Source: Candidatus Njordarchaeota archaeon (GTDB lineage Archaea > Asgardarchaeota > Njordarchaeia > Njordarchaeales > Njordarchaeaceae). From it: a stretch of 10,697 bases of DNA. The translations under genes and the position numbers were made by a program. Below the pieces are notes generated by a model. The model saw nothing but the letters and a program-made list of their open reading frames with translations. It was not told where the DNA came from and did no database searches. The stretch covers positions 1 through 10,697 of the forward strand of contig JAHQWF010000074.1 of NCBI GenBank assembly GCA_029856055.1, read 5' to 3'. Below, in pieces: positions 6,330 to 10,697 of this stretch (the first letter of the stretch is position 1; the number at the start of each line of letters is the position of its first letter).

Positions 6330-8456
6330 TTACTCTTTCTTAAAACCATATCTATTTTCTGCAGCCACCCCTCTTCTAAATTCTATCATTTCTCTAGCAC
6401 CGATCTGAGCTCTTGCTATTGCTATAATCTCCTTATCCTCATTTAGGACAAATATTTCATCATTAGCCCTAATTAATTTATCAGCATCTATAACGAATTT
6501 AGAGAATATAGATTTGCCATTTCGTACGAATTCTTCAGCTTCGTTATCCAAGATAACCATATACCTAAGTTCTTCATTAGAAAACCGTTTCCAAAAACGA
6601 TAACCCATTAATGGATGCGGAATAAGTTTAAAGTAGCTAGGTGCGACAGCTGCAAATAGCCATTTCCTTCCTTTATCATAAAACAGTTTTTCAAGAGGTC
6701 TCTCTGGTACAAGTAAACCTAATTTCTTTTTCCTCTTAATATGGTAGTCTATTTCTGGAACTATTACTTCCTGTATTTCTTTATCAGTGATGTCCTTTGC
6801 GTATATCTTTCTTAACCTACCAGTAGCTTGAGAATATTCTATCTCAACTTTATTGATCAATTCTTCTGCACCTGGACCATATTGGTATCTCAAGAAACTC
6901 TTTACAATGTTTAGATCAAATTTCTCCTTTGTTATGAGACCTACATCTTGTCCTATGTAAATGTCATTAATACCGAGATACTTTCCTATTTTTCTTGCAT
7001 ATTTATCGTCGGGATCATAAATGAAGATTTCTTTGACACCATTTTCACTAATCATCTCTATGAATTGTCTAGCGAAATTCAAGCTTTCTTTCCTTAACTT
7101 ATTGTAGAAAATTAGATGCTGGAAGAGAGGATATATTCCCCGGATTTCTCTTGGAATAATTCCAAAGACCGGACTAAGTATGAATACTTGAGCTCCGAGA
7201 TATCTCTGTAAGTGATTAGATCCTTCAAGTGTCGTTATTATAGCTTTATCACTCCAAATATAGCTCCTATCTAAAATTGTCTCTTTATATCTTCTGATTA
7301 TAGGTAAGTAAAATTCTTCTGTTCGAGTCAACATCAAGCCTTTTCGCTTGAATCGAGGCTCGAATTCTTCAAAAAAAGTATAAATCTTCTTGTTTTTACT
7401 CTTCAATAACCATCTATAAGCTCTAGCTATCTCAGAATGAGAACTAGCTCTCTCAGCAACCAGTTTCCATAGAGTCCCTTCTAGGATAGACTGTCTTATC
7501 CTCTTTATTTCGGCCATAGAGGCATATAGATTATGCATAGCTAAATAATGATGTCTCTCCATCTGATCCATCTCTAGTAACTCTCTAGGAGTATACTTAC
7601 TACAGATCGGGCATTCACAGGGAAAATACTCTATTTCCTTCAGATTATATGTTCCATGTGGTGATAGATACCTATCATCTTTTGCATATAGTGCATAAGC
7701 TGCGCTATCAAAAGTATCAAATCCTAGCAAGACGAACAAAGCAAATGCCGATGGATGCCCAGCTCCGAATAAATGTACTGGATAACGAGATGGTAGCTTA
7801 CTCTTAACAATGATTGCTGATTTAACTAACTGTTGTAATTGATAACTTTCCATAAGTGGAACAATACTCCCTACAGCGTACATACCAAACGGATACTTAG
7901 TCATATGTTCCACAGAGTATTCTAAGAGCTCTGCGAAAGGAACGCCATGAATAGGACCTACCCAGATAGTCGGCGAATCTGGAGAAACATAACCGGCTTC
8001 AGCAGCCTCTTTAGCTCGCCTAATCGTTTCCGAGATAAATTTTAGCCTATATTCCTTGCTTCCCCGATATATCGGAATATCAAGTATAACACCAATGTCA
8101 ACTCCGATCTTAGCCTGAAAATCAACTATCTCTAAATTTGATATCTCAACATCCCCATAGACCATTAACTGGAATGCTCCAGAATCGGTCATAATGGCTT
8201 TATCCCAACTATAAGCGTAATGTATACCTTTCTCTAAAACATATTCGCGTAACCTCTCATCCTTATAAATCAAATAAGAATTAGTTATGAAGATTTCATA
8301 ACCTATTTTCCTCAAATCATGGGTGGATACAACAGGTAGATGTGGATTAATAACTGGAACTAATGTAGGAGTTTTAATTATACCATGAGCCGTTCTAAGT
8401 TTACCTAACCTTCCAGCACCATCCTTAGCTATGATCTCGAAAACGTCTTCAGCCAT
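6330..8456 (-). CDS. tgtA: Archaeosine tRNA-guanine(15) transglycosylase (ArcTGT)
   Basis: The enzyme replaces guanine at position 15 in the D-loop of tRNAs with preQ0, the first tRNA-level step to archaeosine, which stabilises tRNA. The 708-residue protein is full length. The catalytic TIM barrel has MTDSGAFQ (89-96, general acid/base Asp91) and LLGFDTFDSAAYALYAKDDRY (nucleophile Asp250 in FDSA). The zinc site is CECPIC (Cys280, 282, 285) with His308. Middle domains (about 360-630) include the family's C1/C2 regions, and a PUA RNA-binding domain ends the protein (about 636-705, with VIDADKLIRANDEIFVLN and ARAQIGAREM). ATG 8456 matches the family start, and the ribosome binding site is weak (GAAGAG). 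A TATA box lies at 8514-8524. Its stop is 2 bp from the convergent FKBP stop. The three tRNAs nearby all have G15, the substrate base. Confidence 0.97.
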   Translation of the reverse strand: MAEDVFEIIAKDGAGRLGKLRTAHGIIKTPTLVPVINPHLPVVSTHDLRKIGYEIFITNSYLIYKDERLREYVLEKGIHYAYSWDKAIMTDSGAFQLMVYGDVEISNLEIVDFQAKIGVDIGVILDIPIYRGSKEYRLKFISETIRRAKEAAEAGYVSPDSPTIWVGPIHGVPFAELLEYSVEHMTKYPFGMYAVGSIVPLMESYQLQQLVKSAIIVKSKLPSRYPVHLFGAGHPSAFALFVLLGFDTFDSAAYALYAKDDRYLSPHGTYNLKEIEYFPCECPICSKYTPRELLEMDQMERHHYLAMHNLYASMAEIKRIRQSILEGTLWKLVAERASSHSEIARAYRWLLKSKNKKIYTFFEEFEPRFKRKGLMLTRTEEFYLPIIRRYKETILDRSYIWSDKAIITTLEGSNHLQRYLGAQVFILSPVFGIIPREIRGIYPLFQHLIFYNKLRKESLNFARQFIEMISENGVKEIFIYDPDDKYARKIGKYLGINDIYIGQDVGLITKEKFDLNIVKSFLRYQYGPGAEELINKVEIEYSQATGRLRKIYAKDITDKEIQEVIVPEIDYHIKRKKKLGLLVPERPLEKLFYDKGRKWLFAAVAPSYFKLIPHPLMGYRFWKRFSNEELRYMVILDNEAEEFVRNGKSIFSKFVIDADKLIRANDEIFVLNEDKEIIAIARAQIGAREMIEFRRGVAAENRYGFKKE

Positions 8457-8513
8457 ATCTCTTCAACTCTTTTAAATGTACCCGAACTACTCACACATAA
8501 GAATAGGGTTAGA

Positions 8514-8524
8514 AATATAAATAT
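8514..8524 (-). promoter_or_regulatory. TATA box of tgtA
   Basis: The minus strand reads ATATTTATATT here, predicting transcription from about 8490 and a leader of about 35 nt. A second AT-rich stretch, TTTAAAAG at 8476-8469, is too close to the ATG to serve as TATA for a message that includes the start. Confidence 0.45.
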
Positions 8525-8597
8525 GCGCCAATGAATGCAATAATAGTAATCGACCTAAAAGAAGAAAGTAGACAAATCGGAGCATTTGACTACTAAA

Positions 8598-8622
8598 TTT
8601 TTAAAAAGAAAAGGTTAAAAAT
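8598..8622 (+). promoter_or_regulatory. TATA region of tRNA-Val
   Basis: TTTTTAAAAAG (8598-8608) and TTAAAAAT (8615-8622) are both TATA-like. The second predicts a start near 8645, a few bases before the mature 5' end at 8651. Confidence 0.4.
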
Positions 8623-8650
8623 CGCTAAGAAAAAACAAAATATAAGGGAA

Positions 8651-8752
8651 GGGGCCGTGGTCTAGTGGTAGGACGCCCGGCTAGAATAGGTCGAGTAGAT
8701 CTATTCCCGGAGCACAACCGGGAGGTCGGCGGTTCAATTCCGCCCGGCCCCA
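8651..8752 (+). tRNA. tRNA-Val(CAC), intron-containing
   Basis: Acceptor GGGGCCG (8651-8657) pairs with CGGCCCC (8745-8751), and the discriminator is A8752; CCA is not encoded. The D-arm is GTCT/GGAC with A14 G15 (8664-8665). The anticodon stem is CCCGG (8676-8680) with CCGGG (8718-8722), the variable loop AGGTC, and the T-arm GGCGG-TTCAATT-CCGCC (8728-8744). Without the insert the loop reads CTCACAA, giving anticodon CAC for Val codon GUG. A73 and the GGTCTAGTGGTA D-arm also suit tRNA-Val. Confidence 0.9.
8683..8712 (+). other. Intron of tRNA-Val between positions 33 and 34
   Basis: This 30-nt insert lies between U33 and the first anticodon base. It folds into a bulge-helix-bulge. The inner stem is GAATAG (8684-8689) with CTATTC (8701-8706). 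The 4-bp central helix is CCGG (8677-8680) with CCGG (8707-8710), flanked by three-base bulges CTA (8681-8683) and AGC (8711-8713). Cleavage after the second base of each bulge gives exactly this intron. The outer helix is poor, so the motif is relaxed. Confidence 0.8.
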
Positions 8753-8771
8753 TCATCTATTATTCAGTAAA

Positions 8772-8777
8772 TTTTTT
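8772..8777 (+). terminator. T-run terminator after tRNA-Val
   Basis: Six consecutive T residues lie 19 nt after the mature 3' end, the usual form of archaeal intrinsic termination. No hairpin is needed or seen. The same AT-rich stretch (8769-8779) could act as TATA for tRNA-Ser. Confidence 0.4.
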
Positions 8778-8788
8778 ATGTAAATCCC

Positions 8789-8804
8789 GTCATTAAATAA
8801 TGAC
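8789..8804 (+). repeat. Perfect 7-bp palindrome before tRNA-Ser
   Basis: GTCATTAAATAATGAC is two perfect 7-bp arms around AA. It ends 7 bp before the mature 5' end of tRNA-Ser, at about where transcription should begin if the AT-rich stretch at 8769-8779 is the TATA box. It has the form of a dimeric regulator site; no regulator is known. Confidence 0.6.
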
Positions 8805-8811
8805 AGTTTAA

Positions 8812-8929
8812 GCCGGGGTTGCCGAGCTGGTACGGCGCCGACCGTACCCCTAAATAGGGGTTACGGGCGCATGCCTGCTAAGTCGGTGGCGATTTCGCCT
8901 CGCGGGTTCGAGTCCCGCCCCCGGCACCA
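8812..8929 (+). tRNA. tRNA-Ser(GCT), intron-containing, CCA encoded
   Basis: Acceptor GCCGGGG (8812-8818) pairs with CCCCGGC (8919-8925), followed by A8926 and encoded CCA (8927-8929). The D-arm is GCCG/CGGC with A14 G15 (8825-8826). The anticodon stem is CCGAC (8838-8842) with GTCGG (8882-8886). The loop after splicing is CTGCTAA, anticodon GCT (8877-8879) for Ser codons AGC/AGU. The long variable arm GGCG-ATTT-CGCC (8888-8899) marks a class II tRNA. The T-arm is GCGGG-TTCGAGT-CCCGC (8902-8918). Discriminator A is odd, since tRNA-Ser usually has G73. Confidence 0.9.
8842..8873 (+). other. Intron of tRNA-Ser in the anticodon stem (about positions 30/31)
   Basis: The insert is 32 nt. Because CC occurs at both ends (8842-8843 and 8874-8875), junctions at 30/31, 31/32 or 32/33 give the same mature tRNA. 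The 30/31 choice fits a relaxed bulge-helix-bulge: GCGCC (8835-8839) pairs with GGCGC (8866-8870), the 5' bulge is GAC (8840-8842), and the inner stem is CGTA/TACG (8843-8846 with 8862-8865) extended by CCCC/GGGG, with T8861 unpaired. The 3' bulge would be four bases. Confidence 0.7.
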
Positions 8930-8949
8930 TTAACTTCCTTTAGTATCAC

Positions 8950-8957
8950 TTTTATAT
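8950..8957 (+). promoter_or_regulatory. TATA box upstream of dnaG
   Basis: TTTTATAT predicts a start near 8980 and a leader of about 70 nt. A second candidate, ATTATTTTAT (8983-8992), would start transcription near 9013 and omit the first TGTGAGG copy in the leader. Confidence 0.4.
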
Positions 8958-9001
8958 CCCATGATTTTTATTCTATTCTTCAATTATTTTATGTTATTCA
9001 T

Positions 9002-9040
9002 TGTGAGGACTTAGTTCATCGTTTGCTCACTCATGTGAGG
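9002..9040 (+). promoter_or_regulatory. dnaG leader with a hairpin over the ribosome binding site
   Basis: TGTGAGG occurs at 9002-9008 and 9034-9040, and CTCAC at 9026-9030 can pair with the GTGAG in either copy. The downstream pairing (CTCAC-TCAT-GTGAG, 9026-9039) makes a tight hairpin covering GAGG (9037-9040), the ribosome binding site of dnaG. The upstream pairing leaves it free. The stems are only 5 bp, so the idea is tentative. Confidence 0.4.
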
Positions 9041-9048
9041 CGATTTAA

Positions 9049-9939
9049 TTGGATATGGATGTTTCGATACCATCTTACGCTAAGTATGTTATATATGCAA
9101 GGATGGATGTTGAGGGAATTGTTGAAAAGCATGATATAATTGGCGCGATTTTTGGGCAACTAGATGGATTACTACCCAGTAACATGGATCTGCAGGAGTT
9201 ACAGAGAATAGGTAAAATAGACAGGATTAGTGTAAGAGTGTCCCACAAGGAGGGTAAGACTCATGCACAAATAATGATTCCCTGCAACATGACTAAGCTT
9301 GAAGTAGCTGTCTTGGCTGCGGCGCTTGAAACTATAGATAGGGTTGGTCCGAGTAAAGCTGATACATCTTTGATTAAAATTGAGGATACTCGAAAAATAA
9401 AACGAGAGAGCATAATACGGAGGGCAGCTGAAATACTAAAGGTTTGGGACGATATAGTTACTCCCGAGAACGTAGATTTATTAAGAAAAATCGAGGATGA
9501 GGCTAAAAAACACAAGTTAATTTATATTGGTCCAGAAAAGCTACCGGCGGGGCCGGGAGTTAAAACTAGTGATGAAATCATCATTGTTGAGGGTAGAGCA
9601 GATGTATTGAATTTACTAAAACATGGGATTGATAATGCAATAGCTGTTGAGGGCACAAAGATCCCCAAGACAATTGTAGAGTTATCAAAAAACAAAATAA
9701 CTACAGCTTTTGTTGATGGCGATCGCGGAGGCATGCTTATTTTGAAAGAGCTCTTACAAGTAGCAGATATTGACTATATTGCAAGAGCGCCCAAGGATAA
9801 GGAGGTTCAGTATCTCATGTTAAAGGAGATAAAAAAGGCTTTATCTAAAAGGATACCTGTAAGTAATCTGAAATTAAGTTTAGATCTCGCTATAGAAGAT
9901 CTAGAACGTGTTTTGGAAAAATATGGCAAAAAAAGATAA
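9049..9939 (+). CDS. dnaG: Archaeal DnaG (TOPRIM primase-like protein), short form
   Basis: Archaeal DnaG has bacterial-primase-like TOPRIM chemistry and is best known as an RNA-binding subunit of the exosome; some have primase activity. The 296 residues include the family N-terminus (VEGIVEKHDIIGAIFGQLDGLL, 21-42; VGPSKA, 99-104) and a TOPRIM domain (about 174-252) with catalytic EGRAD (181-185) and DGDRGG (223-228). The family is usually about 390-450 residues; here the protein stops at about 45 residues past TOPRIM, and the conserved C-terminal domain (DGIITQRLVDIA-like) is absent. The downstream 145 bp has frequent stops and no trace of it. TTG 9049 is used because GAGG (9037-9040) is 8 nt away; ATG 9055 would be 14 nt away. 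Expression may depend on the leader at 9002-9040. Confidence 0.93.
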   Translation: MDMDVSIPSYAKYVIYARMDVEGIVEKHDIIGAIFGQLDGLLPSNMDLQELQRIGKIDRISVRVSHKEGKTHAQIMIPCNMTKLEVAVLAAALETIDRVGPSKADTSLIKIEDTRKIKRESIIRRAAEILKVWDDIVTPENVDLLRKIEDEAKKHKLIYIGPEKLPAGPGVKTSDEIIIVEGRADVLNLLKHGIDNAIAVEGTKIPKTIVELSKNKITTAFVDGDRGGMLILKELLQVADIDYIARAPKDKEVQYLMLKEIKKALSKRIPVSNLKLSLDLAIEDLERVLEKYGKKR

Positions 9940-10002
9940 TAAGGAAAAATAGCATTATTCACTAAGTTTTAATGTTTCAATGCATCTGAATTATTTTCAT
10001 CT

Positions 10003-10012
10003 AATTTAAATA
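10003..10012 (+). promoter_or_regulatory. Possible TATA box of tRNA-Arg
   Basis: AATTTAAATA is the best TATA-like match between dnaG and the tRNA. It lies about 75 nt before the mature 5' end, so a leader of about 50 nt would have to be removed. The rest of 9940-10084 shows no gene or clear structure. Confidence 0.3.
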
Positions 10013-10084
10013 TCCTTTTTATGGATCAATGCGAAAAAATTTGACACAAATGTCTTATTTCATGCTCTTCTTGAAGATTAGCAT

Positions 10085-10162
<78 letters not shown>

Positions 10163-10172
10163 ATTAAAAAGT

Positions 10173-10451
10173 TTATTCTATTTCTTCTTCCTCTAAATAT
10201 AGAATTGCTGTCTTTCCAACTATTTTACCTATCTTGGCATTTATTCTTGTTGCGAGCTCTTCGATTAATTTTGTTGCTTCTTTTTTTGTTTCTGCTATGT
10301 TCTTCAAAACCTTTACCTTAATTATTTTCTTTTTCTTTAGCAGTAATTTCGCTTCACGAATCAAAGCTTCAGATACCCCACCTTTGCCAATGATAATGTC
10401 AGGTTTTTCATGCAATTTAGTTCTGATCCTGTTCCAGGGCTTCTTAGGCAT
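10173..10451 (-). CDS. YhbY/CRM-domain RNA-binding protein
   Basis: This is a 92-residue single CRM domain, the YhbY family linked to ribosome assembly in bacteria and present as stand-alone proteins in archaea. The GxxG loop is GKGG (22-25) in IIIGKGGVSEALIREAK. The basic helix and strand KKKKIIKVKVLKN (39-51) follow, and the family ends with KIGKIVGKTAILYLE (73-87). An acidic tail EEEEIE closes it. Length is typical. ATG 10451 has GAGG at 10463-10460 spaced 8 nt. It diverges from the TPR-like gene at 10576 and converges on tRNA-Arg. Confidence 0.92.
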   Translation of the reverse strand: MPKKPWNRIRTKLHEKPDIIIGKGGVSEALIREAKLLLKKKKIIKVKVLKNIAETKKEATKLIEELATRINAKIGKIVGKTAILYLEEEEIE

Positions 10452-10470
10452 TTTTATATCCTCGTTTAAT

Positions 10471-10487
10471 AATAAATTTTTAAATAT
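10471..10487 (-). promoter_or_regulatory. TATA box of the YhbY gene
   Basis: The minus strand reads ATATTTAAAAATTTATT. It predicts transcription from about 10455-10465, giving a very short leader that may or may not include GAGG (10463-10460). Confidence 0.5.
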
Positions 10488-10523
10488 TGATTACTAATAA
10501 AAATAATTTTAGGGGAAATATCG

Positions 10524-10541
10524 AATAAAAATTATATTAAG
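10524..10541 (+). promoter_or_regulatory. TATA region of the right-edge TPR-like gene
   Basis: AATAAAAATTATATTAAG lies about 35-50 nt before ATG 10576 and predicts a start near 10560. The message would carry GTGATG as ribosome binding site. Confidence 0.45.
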
Positions 10542-10575
10542 ACCGTTATTGCTTACTTATTTTAAGTGATGATGA

Positions 10576-10697
10576 ATGTCCACTTATTACGAAGGGCTAA
10601 AAAAGTACTTTAAGGGACAGTTCAAGGATGCTGCAAATACGCTATATCAAGCTGGATGCAGTTATGTATACACAGGGGATATTGAAAAAGCTAAAGA
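10576..10697 (+). CDS. N-terminus of a TPR-like protein (runs off right edge)
   Basis: The frame opens at ATG 10576 and is uninterrupted to the window end (40 codons). GTGATG at 10566-10571 is a good ribosome binding site 4 nt upstream. The peptide GLKKYFKGQFKDAANTLYQAG (7-27) followed by YVYTGDIEKAK (30-40) has the small/large residue spacing of TPR helices (Y/F…G…A…Y…G…A). No further identity can be given from 40 residues. It could be a paralogue of the TPR part of the protein at 2919, but the sequences are not close. The real start is well supported; the family is an inference. Confidence 0.65.
   Translation, partial: MSTYYEGLKKYFKGQFKDAANTLYQAGCSYVYTGDIEKAK

Noticed and set aside
8531..8596. 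A 21-codon frame on the + strand (starts MNAIIVIDLKEE) between tgtA and tRNA-Val.
   Set aside because: It has no ribosome binding site and no TATA box at a suitable distance, and a frame this short is expected by chance.
9940..10084. C/D box small RNA between dnaG and tRNA-Arg.
   Set aside because: A CTGA is present near 9986 but no box C (RTGATGA) accompanies it at a suitable distance.
10234..10497. An 87-codon + strand frame rich in Phe and Ser opposite the YhbY gene.
   Set aside because: It is the antisense shadow of lysine-rich YhbY codons; the minus-strand product has clear CRM motifs.

Overview
The window looks like a chromosomal segment of an archaeon of the TACK (crenarchaeote-like) side, probably thermophilic. 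The grounds are archaeal-type SRP54, archaeosine tRNA-guanine transglycosylase with a PUA domain, archaeal DnaG, a long-type archaeal FKBP, ribosomal protein eS26 (generally absent from Euryarchaeota), short tRNA introns at non-canonical positions, AT-rich TATA promoters and GGTG/GAGG ribosome binding sites. The DNA is AT-rich, apart from the tRNAs and a richer patch at the left edge. No genus can be named from sequence alone.

Layout. Positions 1-99 (-) hold the start of a gene that runs off the window; it resembles the N-terminus of a DDE transposase, and its ribosome binding site lies in one arm of an 11-bp stem. Positions 281-595 (+) encode eS26. Positions 572-2801 (-) hold SRP54 followed, stop to start, by a transglutaminase-fold protein that lacks the catalytic Cys and His. 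Divergent from these, 2919-6327 (+) is a tight three-gene cluster: a TPR protein with a CHAT-like C-terminal region that appears to have lost its His/Cys dyad, thymidylate kinase, and a long FKBP-type prolyl isomerase. Positions 6330-8456 (-) encode full-length archaeosine transglycosylase TgtA, converging on the FKBP gene with 2 bp between stops. Positions 8651-8929 (+) hold tRNA-Val(CAC) and tRNA-Ser(GCT), each with a roughly 30-nt intron at an unusual position. Positions 9049-9939 (+) encode a short DnaG without the usual C-terminal domain. Positions 10085-10162 (+) hold intronless tRNA-Arg(CCG). Positions 10173-10451 (-) encode a YhbY/CRM RNA-binding protein. From 10576 (+) a further TPR-like gene begins and leaves the window.

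How the genes work together. Most are information-processing housekeeping: ribosome (eS26, YhbY), protein targeting (SRP54), protein folding (FKBP), tRNA and its modification (three tRNAs, all with G15, the base TgtA acts on), nucleotide supply (Tmk) and a primase-like exosome partner (DnaG). The unexplained elements are two proteins with apparently dead protease-fold domains on either side of the srp54 promoter, the possible translation guard at the left-edge mobile gene, and a possible two-state leader in front of dnaG. No CRISPR array, rRNA or complete insertion sequence is visible.
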